Both the position numbers and the translations under genes were made by a program. The notes beneath the pieces were generated by a model. The model was not told the DNA's origin, searched no databases, and saw only the letters and a program-made list of their open reading frames with translations. Of a stretch of 19,623 bases of DNA, positions 1-11,204 are shown piece by piece (position 1 is the first letter of the stretch; the number at the start of each line of letters is the position of its first letter). Source of the stretch: Cylindrodendrum hubeiense. Its lineage: Eukaryota > Ascomycota > Sordariomycetes > Hypocreales > Nectriaceae. Location of the stretch: contig JAANBB010000615.1 of the NCBI GenBank assembly GCA_014621425.1, positions 1 to 19,623 on the forward strand, in the 5' to 3' direction.

Positions 1-29
1 AGCCGTGAGACAGGCGATGCGGCGCTCAT
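1..29 (-). CDS. Possible 5' end of a leftward gene leaving the window
   Basis: On the minus strand an ATG at 29-27 opens a frame that runs to the window edge (MSAASPVSRL), with a pyrimidine-rich, C/A-rich stretch upstream that resembles a fungal 5' leader. Only about nine codons are visible, so neither the product nor even the reality of the gene can be judged. It is listed because the 2.1 kb to its right holds no convincing gene and would fit as its promoter and leader. Confidence 0.2.
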
Positions 30-2172
30 GAATTCGAGGCTGGACTCGAGGTTGGATCGGCGGCGGCGGGAGTGAGGGTCTGGATGTGGGCGTGGGCGTG
101 GGCGTGGGCCGCCAGGTGCAGGTGTGCGGTCGGCGTCGCCAAGGCGGAGGTGGGGTATTGAGAGAGTCGCACGCGAGACAGGACGTCGATGGGCCGGGGC
201 AGCATTACAGAGCGTGGGCGGACCGGACGGAGGGGAGGAGATGCGACGACGACCACGACGGTGAATGCGACGGCGGCTGCGACACACGATAACGATGCAA
301 AAACACAGAGCCAACAGACCAGGCGTTGGGTGGAGAGGGAAGAGTGTGGGATGGATCACAGGATGGCCCAGGGTGGAAGGGCTGAGTGAGGTGCGCTGCT
401 AAGCTGCTAAGCTGCGCAGAGAGTATGCCTAGCACCTGCGGGTTGGCGAGTGACAGTGGCCCAGATACGTTGAAGAGTGCCCAGTGGAGGCCCTGGCAGT
501 GGATGTCGTTGTCCCGGTCCTGGGTGCTTTTAGGGTGGGCAGCCGCACCGGGGGGGCAATTGGGGGGGCGACTTGTGGGCGCTGGCCCGCTGGGAGTGGC
601 CCATTAGCCGGGCGCTCTGGGGTCTGGTTCTGGCGGGGGTTAGTGACAGTCAGCACAGGGACAGCACCGCACCGCACAACACCCAGCCACAACACGACAG
701 GGCACGCGCGTGCGCGGCAAGCTGGAAAAATGAATTAATGGCGCCTGGGCAGCTACCCAGCCGTGGGCGTCACCGGTACGCCCTCAAGTGCAACCTCTCC
801 CGCCTTGGCCCTACGCCGCATTCGTGCCCCCCGCGCGATGCCATCACTCAGACGGTCGTCAGCCCGGCCTATGACGCTCCGGGACAAGTGCCGCAACCTC
901 TGGTGCCAGGTGTCGCAATGGTGCCTCTCTCGGGTCTGCTCCAGCATCCACAAGGCGATGGAGTCAGGCCCCTACATAGTACATTAATTACTGTACATGG
1001 TCCTGTACCTCCGAGCCGCCTTCCTGCAGCCCCCAGCTGATCTGACCTGAAGTGCACTCATCATCCATCCTCCGAGCCCGTCGCCTTTTCCAGCCGTAGT
1101 TGGTCAGCTCTCCAGCTCGTTACACGAAACTTGACCACGATCAACTCGGCCTCTCAATGAATCAATCAACGGCAACGGCGCTCGCTAAACCCAGCCGGAT
1201 CGAGACAATGATCCTCGGAGAGTTGGCAGGGTAAGCATAATTACTGCATTCGTCCACAGACGCCTTACGCCGCCGTGTGGAAGATCCGCTGCTGACAGGG
1301 GTTCTCTCCACTGGAACCCAGCCGGCCCAGCACGGGCCTCACCTCCATTTGCCAGCGACAGCCGCTGTGGCTGGTGCGGTGCGGGTGTCTGTCTGCAAGT
1401 GAGACACCCCAGATCGTCCATCGCGTCCGAGTACGACCAGGCACAGCCCCCACGATGCCGTCGCGGAGGGAGGCTTGGGGATTGTGGTTTGCACTCTCCT
1501 TGCGTGCACATTGGCTGCACATTAACCGCGCATTGGCTAGTCTTTCCAGTATGAGTCCAGACCGGGGACAGCCAGAGCTGAAACGATCGGGACTTTGTCT
1601 CTAGTTCGTTGTGCTGGAGCGTCATCAACCCGCTGAACCACGCCACCTCTCCAGTTAATACCCAGCCAGCCAGGCATCAGCAAAATGGTCGTCAGAACCA
1701 TCAGATACACTAGCCACACACGTTCCTGGCCCCGACTAAGCCACTCGCGACCCAGCGAGAAAGGTAGGTACGGTCGAGCCCTGCAGAGCGACCAGATCCG
1801 GCTTTGCAACTCGACGCCCATTATTCACAAACGTCTACCAAGTACATTATTCAAAGTCACTGTCTTCGTAAGATCACACGAATCCGGAATCTTCGGTCTT
1901 ATACACCGCGCAAGTCGAGGGGCTGAGCCGGAATCCTCTCCCATGCAGTACTGCAACCAGGCCACGTACTTCGACTGTTTACTGCGACGTTGATCGACAA
2001 TGCATTGCTCTGAGTTGGTTGTTCCATCATACGTCTCCAGGGATCATCCTCGCCCACCGAGTTGTCCGATCAACCCGATCAACCCACCCCGTCTGCCACC
2101 AAACCTTCCCCAAACTCTGAAGCAATCGTCCCACGCCGCCGGCGTCCGGCTTAATTGCCTTTGCCGCCACTC
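30..2172. other. Gene-poor stretch of about 2.1 kb
   Basis: Open frames here are at most about 155 codons. They overlap each other on both strands, lack recognisable domains, and I cannot join them through sensible splice sites. I see the small GTGGGC repeat at 86-109, a G-run-rich patch near 550-570, and three GTAC tetramers between 979 and 1008, but no tRNA, rRNA or transposon ends. The left part may be promoter for a gene beyond the left edge. The right part is the 3' flank of the retropepsin-like gene ending at 2173. Confidence 0.5.
86..109. repeat. Hexanucleotide microsatellite (GTGGGC)x4
   Basis: Four perfect tandem copies of GTGGGC are seen. On the minus strand this reads GCCCAC and would fall in the leader of the possible gene starting at 29. 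It is probably a simple sequence repeat with no specific role. Confidence 0.8.
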
Positions 2173-4106
2173 TCACAGCCGCCGTGGCTCCACCAAGAAC
2201 GACTCGACATCCGATCCATCAATCAGCGTCGTGATACTGGCCCCCGGACGACCCAGTACGTCGACGTCTCGCAGCTTCTGCTCCGAGCCCAGCTCGTGCT
2301 CAAACACGATGAGCCGCGGTCGCTCCGTGATCTCCACATCCACCGGCGCTTCTTGGGACAAGATACCCTTGTGCCATTCATACCGGCGCTGCCCCGGCAT
2401 CCGGTCTGCGCCGAGAACATCTCTCCGGTCCTCGCCAAACCACGGTGTCATGCCCGGCGCGCACGCCAAGTAGCACACTTGGAACGGCAGCATCCCGGAC
2501 AGCCGCGTCTCGGCGAACCGCTTCCCTCTCTCTGCAAGCGCCTTCTCGCTCACGTCTTCGCCCCGTTGCCGCCGCTCCTCGAGTATATCTGCCGTGAGCG
2601 CCCCGCTATCACCCTCGATTAGGAGCATCGGAGCCGGGCATCACGGACACGGGGAGGATTCCGCCCAGCTCGTGTCGCTCCCGGGGCCATACCGGATTGT
2701 CTCCAACGAGCGACCGCCCGTCATGCCGACACACGTCGACACGCAGCTCGAACAAGGGCATATCAACGATTCCGTTGGCCGTTGCCATCGGCATTTCAGT
2801 CTGGGCCGAGTACGTTTGCATATCAATCCCAAGCATAGCCAGGTCGGTCTCGTGGAGAGACGGAATGCTGGCGCCACTGTCCAGATGCATCAGGAAGAAG
2901 CATCGCGGCCCATCGGGATCGTCGTTTACCGTCCACTGCAGACCTTTCATCTGTTTCTTGGATAGGCCAGTATGCATAGGCGTGAATGGGAGAATCCTAC
3001 CCTGAGGTGATCTCGTCTCAGCCAGGTTGCCTTCAGACTGGCCTAGATCTGGCCGAGAACCCCCCGATTGGATTAGACGGCTGTGGAACGACCTCACGCG
3101 ACGGAAGCCCATGGTGATGTTCCAACCGTTGGCCGCGCCGCTCCAGAACTTGCCTTTGTGGCCTGACGGTGCCGCCCACGTTGCTCCAAGTAGGTGCCCT
3201 GGCTGAGCATTCCCCTTGGGTGCCAGCGGTGCCTCGAACCAAAGCCAACCTTCGCCGTACTCTTGAAAGTACCGATCGAGTCTCTCGCTCCTATCCACGG
3301 TGAATGATTCGTAGGTGGGACAATGATCTACAATGTGGCCGGCGTAGACCAGCGTCCACTTGTCCCAGCACAGAATGCGCCCATCCTTGTAAGCGTCGAT
3401 GGCTGCTTGGATGTTGACTTTGCTAGCTTGACTGCCGCATCGATCTCGTGCCTTCTCCAGTATTCCAATGCGCCCCTCGATGCGCTCTCTCTTCGTCGAT
3501 TCAAGGTCCTCACTATTCGGTTAGCAAACGTGACGCGTCACGAGCGTGTGGTGCGACTTACACAGGCACCATGTTCTCCTCACACTCCACCATTCCATCG
3601 CGCTCCCGCGTGACTTTCTCGAGCTGCCGTGCAAACGGCGAGAGATCCGCATACGGTTGCGTCTCGCGGGCATTCCTGAGAATTGCTTCCCATTGAGCCA
3701 CAAGCCGATCTGCCTCCTCCAAGCGGCTCAATCCCTCTCCGAGAGATGCGCCGACCGCCAGTGGCGGTTTCCAATCCGGAGGAATCGGTCGCCGAGTACG
3801 TCTCCATGCTGATGATTTATCGCCCTCATCAAGTGGTCTCATCCAAGGGAATCTCAGATACTCGTTGGGTTCCTGTGGGCTGGGAGAGTTGACCGACTCA
3901 GGCTGCAGAGAACCCAGACCTTCGATTGTGCTCTCCTGTGCTCGCAGGCGCTGATTTCTTTGCAGAGCGAGATTGAATTCCACGTTTTCTGAGCTTCTAC
4001 CTGGACGCCATCTCTCGTCAACTTCAGGCTGATGTCTCTGTGGTCGCGAGAGTTTGTCCTTCGGTACGTCATACTCTTGGAAGTCCGGTTCTGTGTCGCT
4101 GGCCAT
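2173..4106 (-). CDS. Uncharacterised retropepsin-like aspartic protease-fold protein, reading frame broken
   Basis: Exon 1 runs 4106-3562 from the first ATG in frame. Intron 3561-3513 (49 nt) has donor GTAAGT, branch GCTAAC and acceptor ATAG. Exon 2 starts at 3512 and stays in phase through the core. The N-terminal third is charged and helical. About residue 393 lies LDSGAS, the Asp-Ser/Thr-Gly pattern of retropepsin-type active sites, followed by a hydrophobic, glycine-containing stretch. Further on come RLSGMLPF and GEDRRDVLGADRMPG, blocks I recall together in uncharacterised Pezizomycotina proteins. The frame hits TGA at 2611-2609, yet the conserved C-terminal half continues in another frame from 2628 to the stop at 2175-2173. 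I see no good intron there; a 43-nt one with weak donor GTCCGT is conceivable. Either a one-base insertion (sequencing error or real mutation) or an unrecognised splice. If intact, about 630 residues. No reverse transcriptase or integrase lies nearby, so this does not look like a retroelement remnant. Substrate and role are unknown. Confidence 0.7.
3529..3542. repeat. Perfect 14-bp palindrome inside the intron
   Basis: CGTGACGCGTCACG equals its own reverse complement. It sits in the 49-nt intron of the retropepsin-like gene, just upstream of the branch point on the coding strand, and contains an ACGCGT (MluI) core. It could be a protein-binding site or chance. Confidence 0.6.
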
Positions 4107-4686
4107 GATGCAAATCCCGCCAACTTGCAAACAACTAACTCAACCAAGATGCCGTTTGCCGCCTTTGCGGCAGTGGTGTCGCAATTGTAGCTCCATCCTT
4201 CCCCTCTTCTCCTCAACTCCCCGTGTTTCCCTGCACATCCCCTCCCAAATCGTGGCGTTTCCATTGTGAACAAAGAGCCCATCCACATGCCAAAAGTAGT
4301 CACCCTCAATTGACATCAACGCCCTCGGATCCAATTTTGACATCATTCAATAGGTTCTCTCCATTTTCTGAGAGAGGCTTATCCGATTCTTTGTTCCTCT
4401 TGCTGCTAGTTTGTCACGGGACGGTGATGTTGACATCCCCGGACGACCACTCCTGTACCGTGCGTCCTGCAGGGAGGGTTTCTTTGATGCCCGTGTTTTA
4501 AAAGAGGCCCCTGCCTAGATAGGATTGTTAACGGATATGTTTTCTCATCTATTTGTCTCCCGTGCCTTCCGTGCCTTTGTTTGCATCCCCGCTCCCCGCT
4601 GCAAAGTGTTGCACAACTTGCCTGCGATTTGTTGACCGCAATTTTCATCAAACTTGGCCTTGAAGGGCAAACACCCGCCAGTTGTC
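4107..4686. promoter_or_regulatory. Divergent promoter region, retropepsin-like gene (left) and large acidic-protein gene (right)
   Basis: The 580 bp between the two start codons must hold both promoters and leaders. It is rich in pyrimidine tracts near 4190-4260 and 4340-4400. I see no clear TATA box or known operator. Assignment rests on gene orientation only. Confidence 0.55.
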
Positions 4687-7600
4687 ATGGCGGACCCAAT
4701 GGACGACGACTTCGTGTCAAACACCAGAAAGCCAGCTTCTGTACCAACAGTGGATTCAGGGGACGTCATGGACACATCTGATGATACGAATGATCCCAAA
4801 AGCGAAATCGCAAGATTGCTCTGTAAGTTGACGCCGAACTATGCCCCAGATGAAATACTCATGAATCAACTAGCCGAAATTTCCAACTCTTTCCACGTCG
4901 GGTTTGAAAGTCTCCCAACCGAAGTTCAGATATCGCACTTGAACTTCCAACAAGATTACGATCTCGACAGATTCTACCAGCAACTGGATCAGTTCCTTAA
5001 GGACCGCACCTTAGATGTATTCCTTCTTGAATATCCGGACTTCCGCTACATAGCAAACAAGCTCTTCGGCGAGCGGTATCCCTATCTTGCGGACCCAACT
5101 CTAAGTAAGTATCCATTGGATTCCCGCCGCGGTGTTGCCGTTAACAATTGAAAACAAAAGAGGACTCATCTTCGCGCGCTCCGTCTTTGTCTTCTCTTGA
5201 GGGCCTATTTACTAAGTCAGATTCCGAAGCAAACTCCGAGCCAGAGCTCAGTAATCAGACAGAGCCACGTATGTATCCCACCATCCATGTGGTTCAACCA
5301 AGATGCTAATATACCCAAAGCCGTCGGGAATCTGAGGCTAGTCAGAACCATCACCTCAGTCCCTACATCTCAGCTGCCGCAACGATCAGGATCAAAGGAT
5401 GTCGCAGACATACCCACTCTGAGGCTTACCGGTACCAGAGGCCCCGAAAGAGCACCATTGCCTCCCCACGAGTCCAGCATAACCCATCCAATACAAAAGA
5501 TAGAAGCTCGAGAGAATCGCCGCACCACTAGGACTTGTAGAGGTGCCAGCACACAAAACTTGAAAGATAGTCAAGAACAGGACATTCCCGATTATGAGAT
5601 CTTAGGAGACCTGCCCACCATGGACCTTGACAGTGATTCCCCGACAAGATTCGAGCAGCCGTCCAACGCAGGTTGGATGATGCACTGGCTGAGCCCAGTG
5701 GATGGCGGCCCGTCTGGCTCAAAATGGGTCGATACGTCTGGAGATGTGAACCTCCACGACTACAAGGGTTGGAAGATCGAGGCCCCCAAGATCATGCTCA
5801 CCCGCGCCAAACACTTCCTAGCCGACGAAGATGTCGACCGCACCGTCGACTGGCCACGCAAGTTTGCCGAGCTGGCAGAGTACTTCGAGTACCTGGGGGA
5901 AAACTTCCAGGGAGAAGACTGGGGCGAGGACCTCCACGAAGCTGTCAAAATGCTCCACACGCACTGGGTATTTGAGCAGTACCACTACGGCCGTCCGAAA
6001 CTTACTCTCAATTTCCCACATGTGTGGCCCTTAGAGAGCAAGAGGTTACCGCGACTCCCTGGTACAAAGATCACTATGGAGGCCGAAGACTCCGGCGGTG
6101 ATGACATGGGAAAGCGGAGGCCGACACTCACCAAGGCCAAAAGCGCGCACGACGTCCAGTACAAGATGCCTCACGGTGCCTTGAGGGCTTATATCAAAGA
6201 GTATGAGTTTGATGCACGCGATTTCTGGGCGAGTGAATTTGGGAAGCATGCTGTAAGAGGCGATGACCCATCACTCACCGAGGAGGACCAATATTTCAAC
6301 ATGACCAAGTGTGATAATGAATACTACGATAGATGTATTCAAGGTGGCATGGGGATCACGTCGGACCTCTTGAAGTTGGAGTGCAAGTTTAAGTTCTCCT
6401 CTGACGACATTATCCGCCAACCATCCGGTCCAAGCAAGGTCAGCATGCAATCTCTCCAGTCATTTTCCAAGTTCCGTGGTGCTCGCCGAGCAGCTCTCCA
6501 GCAGTGCCTCAACATGTTTGACAATGCTGAGAACCGCATCGCATGCAGCCCATGGAACATCCTCGTGCTCCCGGTGCCGAAGGTGCAAGATAAGCCAGAC
6601 CCAGGCATCATCTTCCCCATAGTGCAAGTGAAAGACATCCCCGAGAAGGAGGCCCGGGACCCTTTCAGCTACACCATGGCGCACAACTGGTTCCTGAAGG
6701 AAGATTACAAATGGGCACAGGGTGTGCGAGAGCACTCGATTAAGGGGGCTTACGGGGAAAGGAAGTGGATGCGCCGTGAAGATCCCATCATGGATCTGCC
6801 AGTGAACTACAAGGGCCCGTATGTCGAACATTTCATGGATACAAGCATGAAAACGGTCTTTGATCTTATGCGAGCGTGCGGAAGGTTGCACCAGCGACTT
6901 CAGAGAGCTCAGCGGTGGGCACCACGAGATTTTCTCGCAGATGTCCTTAAACTAATCGAGAGGGGTATCAACAACGAGGACACGGCGGGATATGAGTTGA
7001 AGTTCCGAGACAAAGAGTATTGTAAAGACTCGCCCAACGAGTCTGACAAAGACGTGTCTGAACAAAGCGAGGCCGGCACAGACTCATCCGGACAGAGAGA
7101 GTCTGATGAAATCTCACACCAACGCGATGAGCCCATGGAAGACGTATCGACCCAAAATGAGCCCGGCAGGGATGCTGAAAACGAAAAGCCCTCCGAATCC
7201 TCAGACTTACCCGAGGAGTTTGAGGAACGCTTTTCTGAACATAATTCTGAGTCTGAGGAAGAGTTGTCCAAACGCAATGAGTCTGGCGGCAGATTACCCA
7301 ACCTGATGTACATCCGTCCAGAGGAGGAAAAATGGTTGTATTTCCTCGGAGGACGGTCAGTAAACAAGAAAGCCATCAATCATCATCCGACTAGCAATCA
7401 CCTTGATCGGCTGTTTGAGGGTCGAGTGGATGAGATGTTAGAGAACATTGACACCCAGGCCCTTTTCCGCGACACCAAGTCCGTTACACTAGATGAGTTT
7501 TTCGCGGAAATAAATCGAGGCGCTCAGGGGCCACCACAACGGCATCAGTTCACGCTCGAGAACACGATCAACCATGCAAAGAGACTCGCTAAAAAGGGGA

Positions 7601-9403
7601 AACTCCAGTATGTCGCATCTTCAAAGATAAGGAATTATGCTAACATGGTTAGTTTCGGTTGTGATGATAGCGGCGAGCAAGTGGTTTCGCGTCCCTCGGC
7701 AACCTACCACCCCGAGGACAGGGTGCGGTGGCTCACCACAGATATCTACCCTGACTCAAAGAGCACGGGAGTAGTGAATAGCCAAGATCAGGACCAGAGC
7801 GATGCGGACTCTGATTGGACCATCTCTACAGTGGTCACGGTTCCCGGGCCCGAGGACTTTGGAGGCTACACAGCTGGGATGCCCAGGCTCAAGAACATCC
7901 GCACCTGGGAGGAGTTGGACTCCATACCGAAGAACTCCAGCCTCTTGAACATCCCTCCTGCTACCCAGAACTTCTTCCAATGTCTTGCCTACCGCCTCGG
8001 CACCACCTTGCGAGAGCTACGGAAAAAGCACAGAGCAAATCGGCGCCGCCTCGACAAAGCGAAGAAGCTGCAAAACAGAGAGTTCGTCAGGGTTATTACG
8101 AACTACTGGCACGGCGATGCGTCAACGTTGCCCAACGACCCAGATTTTAACAAGGACAAGCACGGCTACGAAGACATCACGCCCGACTACTTGGACGTGA
8201 TTCAAATGGCCGAGCCGGAAGCATTCGACAAGGACGGAAAATTAATTGGGGGGAAAGAGCATAAGGACCACAAGGTGTTCCGGGGGATTATCCGTGAGGC
8301 ATACGAAAACAAGGATATGCTCTTCCCAACGCGTGTGGTGCTCCTCAAGGGCGCGGATGGGACAGCTCGCGACGTATCTCGTCGCGAGCCCGTATGGGCA
8401 TTTGCACATCCAGATCAGAAGCCTTTGACCGGGAGGTTCTGGGATATCAACCAGTGGCCGCTGCACTTACAGAGTGACGAAACAAGGAAGAAGATTGAAT
8501 CTTCCGGTCCACAGCCAGACCCCTTGGCCTCGTTGCGACCAGTCCCTCCACCGCAGACAACTCGAGGATTGCCGCCCCCGGAGTTCCTACCTGGATGGTC
8601 CACGCTTCAACGGCGCAACATGACTCCTCCAGAGGTACCTGTGGTTTATTCCCACAGCCTTCCAGCCCAGTTTGCCCAGGAGATTGACATTCCGTTCTCG
8701 GACCCAGATGTCGGGCGTCGGGGCTTCGACCCCAGAGCCACAGAGTTCTGGGCCGGTGACACGCCCTTGCAGAGGAAGGTGATAGAGAAATCCATCAGGC
8801 GAGGTAAGTTGATCTACAGCAAAATCACAGAGACATGCTAACAGAGAGACGCCAGTCCTTGAACCAGCCCCTGAAACTCGGCGGGGCCTCTTCTCAATCC
8901 TCAGCCGCAATCGGGAACCGGAGGATGACCCCACAGCTTTGCCCGACGTCGATCCACGGATCATCCCGAAGAGCAAGCCACGGGATCCAACTCCGGAGTT
9001 GGAATACCCAGACAAATCTACTGAGAAGCTTGTGGGGGAATCTCCAGATGACGTTAGTCAGGGATCTCCAGAAGACGTTGGGGATTCTCCTGAAGTCGTC
9101 GAGGGAACTATAGAGGACGATGAAGAGGAATCTCTCGACGACGCTAGAGAGGAAGGCGAACCCTCATTTGATGAGAACAGGAGCCATGACGGCGACGACG
9201 GCGACGACGACGACCTATATGGTGTCACTCCCCCGCCGATAAATCCTCCTTCGACTACACCAGCGAACCCAACTGCCGCCTTTTGGAGGCGCCAAGGACG
9301 AGATTTGGCTTCACAGTCGTTGGATCTAGAAATCATAGACTCAGATTCAGGGCAATCGTCTGCACAAGACAGAGATGAAGACATGTCTCTCTCACAAGGT
9401 TAA
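4687..9403 (+). CDS. Large acidic protein of unknown function, 1518 residues
   Basis: Four exons join in phase: 4687-5104, 5161-5268, 5321-8803 and 8856-9403. Introns use GTAAGT, GTATGT and GTAAGT donors; the second has branch TGCTAAT and the third TGCTAAC. The start is the first ATG (GTCATGG context). Residues about 40-140 are a hydrophobic, probably helical segment. Residues about 180-330 and 930-1350 are ordinary folded-looking sequence rich in W, Y and P. Residues about 742-836 form a Ser/Glu/Asp-rich disordered stretch with recurring NES/DES triplets. Residues about 1065-1100 are a strongly basic helix rich in R and K. The exon-4 tail (about 1395-1465) is again acidic, with SPDDV/SPEDV/SPEVV repeats and a GDDGDDDD run. 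I see no signal peptide, membrane segment or catalytic motif. I do not recognise the family; alternating acidic and basic regions would suit a nuclear or chromatin-associated protein, but that is inference. It ends convergent with the Rps2 gene, 279 bp away. Confidence 0.8.
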
Positions 9404-9682
9404 CAACCCACCGTCTTTTTGTTATCAGTACTTGTTTTGCGTGGCTGTGGGAATGGCTTTTAGTTTGTATGTGAGGATCAGTATTGTGCGTTAGTTAGTT
9501 TGGCTCTCAATTGACTATTGGCTGAATCACAGTGGCTCAATTCCATGTAGAAAGCAACGTGAAGGATTTAATTTTCATTCAGAACAAAGCCATTATTTTC
9601 ATAGCCTCAATCCGATGTCCTAACCGGCCAACCATGCAATGAAACACAATGGATCGTGACTCCGCGCACCGTTTCCAGTCCT

Positions 9683-10618
9683 CTAGTAACGCTTGCCCTC
9701 TCGCAGGGTATCCGCAAACTCGTCCAGGGGACTTCGGATAAGCTTGGTCTCCTTCCACAGGTTGGGGGTCAGGAAGCCGTAGGTGTTGGACACAGCCACG
9801 AAGGTAGCCTTGAGGGTGTTCTCGAGGGTCTTGGTGGAACCAGCGGAAGAGGTGTAGGCATCCTCGACACCGGCGAGCTGGAGGAATCGCTTGACGGCGG
9901 GAGAGGCAACGAGGCCAGTACCACGGGGAGCAGGGATAAGCTATTGGCAAAAATTAGTTTTTGAATTCCTCGTCGTTTTTGTGATTTTGGGATCCGGGAT
10001 ATACGTACACGGACGGTGACGGAACCGCACTTGCCGCTCTCCTTGCAGGGCAGGGAGTGAGGAGCACCAAGGTTGGAGCCCCAGTAACCTCTTCGGACGG
10101 GGATGACGCTCAGCTTGGCGATGATGATAGCGGCGCGGATGGCAGTGGCAACCTCCTTGGAGGTCTTGATGCCAAGACCGACGTGGCCCTCGGAGTCACC
10201 AATGATGACAATGGCCTTGAATCGGGTTCGCTGACCGGCACGGGTCTGCTTCTGGACGGGCTTGATCTGTAGTTTACGACACTCGTTAGCCACCGCGCCT
10301 CCCAAGTTCGGTCGCCCGGATTCGGGACTTTCGTGTAGTCGTTCGCACCTTCATGACCTCATCCTTGAGCTTGGGCAGGAAGTTGTCAACAATCTGGAAC
10401 TCCTTGATGGGCAGAGAGTGAAGGTAGATCTCCTCCATGCTGTTGATCTTGCCGGCCTTGACCAATCGACCGAGCTTGGTAACGGGCTGCCACTCCTTCT
10501 CCTCGTTGCGGGGACCACGACGTCCACGGCCACGGCCACGGCCACGTCCACGATCACCACCACGGTCGCCACCTCGGGCTCCGAAACCACCGCCGCGAGA
10601 AGTTCCTCGGTCAGCCAT
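9683..10618 (-). CDS. rps2: 40S ribosomal protein uS5 (Rps2)
   Basis: Three exons, 10618-10349, 10266-10009 and 9940-9683, give 261 residues, the usual fungal length. Introns are 82 nt (donor GTGCGA, acceptor ACAG) and 68 nt (donor GTACGT, acceptor ATAG), both in phase 0. The N terminus has the Gly/Arg (RGG/RGR) tract typical of eukaryotic Rps2, a known target of arginine methylation. The S5 N-terminal double-stranded RNA-binding domain follows ([44 protein letters not shown]). The C-terminal S5 domain carries [17 protein letters not shown] and ends in EGKRY. uS5 lies near the mRNA entry channel of the small subunit and contributes to decoding fidelity; in yeast, omnipotent suppressor mutations (SUP44) map here. 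Codon use is strongly C-ending, as expected for a highly expressed gene. The first-intron donor is weak but forced by the conserved [13 protein letters not shown] junction. Confidence 0.97.
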
Positions 10619-11204
10619 TTTGATTGTTGCGCTGGAGTGCCGTCGAAAGGGTCTGCGCGAAGGGTATGTGGTTGTGGTGTTCGGCGTTGGGCGTTGCTGG
10701 GAACTTTTTCGCTGGAGGGGTCTGGAAGCTGGGGATTTTTGGCGTGTGCTTGGGTTAGCCGAGCCCTAATGCCTTTGTGCATTATTGCCTGGTGCGTTAG
10801 GCAAAAATTAAATTGTGGCTCTGCCCGCCACATCAAACGCTCACCTTGGTGGGGGTTCGGTGAGGCACTAGCCACAGATGAGCCACTTATTCATTGATCG
10901 GGAAAGTTCCGATACCGCGCCTTCAATACATCGCATCAACTCAGGAAGCGTCGCTTACACATTGACTCCATCAGTTGATTGATTCGCAGCTATATACCTT
11001 GAACTATGCAGAAGTGTGGGGATGTGTAATGACTACCGAAAACATGTGCGTATCTGGTGCAAATGTTCCAGAGGCTATGCGAGACTCAAATCACGAGCGG
11101 ATGGATGTTCGTACACGCCTGGTAATTCCAGGCATTCATTAAGAAGGGTATCGCAACTTAACTTCGACCGTTCGCCCTCTCTCCAGACTCAAGGCCATGA
11201 GACC
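10619..11204. promoter_or_regulatory. Rps2 promoter and leader, plus 3' flank of the sulfurtransferase gene
   Basis: Both neighbours are on the minus strand, so the left part of this 586-bp gap is the Rps2 promoter and the right part is the sulfurtransferase 3' UTR. The only motif I would name is the telomere-like hexamer pair at 10752-10769. A TATATA stretch near 10990 lies too far from the Rps2 ATG to be an obvious TATA box. Confidence 0.55.
10752..10769. promoter_or_regulatory. Pair of telomere-like hexamers (GGGTTA and CCCTAA) upstream of rps2
   Basis: GGGTTA at 10752-10757 and CCCTAA at 10764-10769 are the two strands of the TTAGGG motif, 12 bp apart centre to centre, about 134-151 bp upstream of the Rps2 ATG. 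Telomere-like motifs bound by Tbf1- or Rap1-type factors are known in ribosomal protein gene promoters of several fungi. A regulatory role here is inferred from position and sequence only. Confidence 0.4.

Noticed and set aside
979..1008. Three GTAC tetramers in about 30 bp
   Set aside because: Spacing is irregular (14 and 12 bp) and the inverted symmetry is imperfect; not enough to call a site.
573..1040. 155-codon plus-strand open frame in the left gene-poor region
   Set aside because: Low-complexity Pro/Ser/Arg translation typical of GC-rich noncoding DNA, no conserved motif and no partner exons found.
1185..1646. 153-codon minus-strand open frame
   Set aside because: Overlaps other frames on both strands and shows no recognisable motif; could not be linked by splice sites to anything.
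2155..2622. 155-codon plus-strand open frame opposite the retropepsin-like gene
   Set aside because: It is antisense to a conserved coding region (RLSGMLPF, GEDRRDVLG on the minus strand), and has no domain of its own; a shadow frame.
2173..4106. Retrotransposon remnant, because of the retropepsin-like motif
   Set aside because: No reverse transcriptase, RNase H, integrase, LTRs or target-site duplication nearby, and the surrounding blocks match a cellular fungal protein pattern.
6909..7379. 156-codon Ser-rich minus-strand frame
   Set aside because: Mirror of the acidic Ser/Glu stretch of the large plus-strand protein; composition is explained by the sense strand.
10267..10348. Possible snoRNA in the first Rps2 intron
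   Set aside because: Ribosomal protein introns often host snoRNAs, but no C box (RTGATGA) with D box (CTGA), nor H/ACA pattern, is visible in 82 nt.
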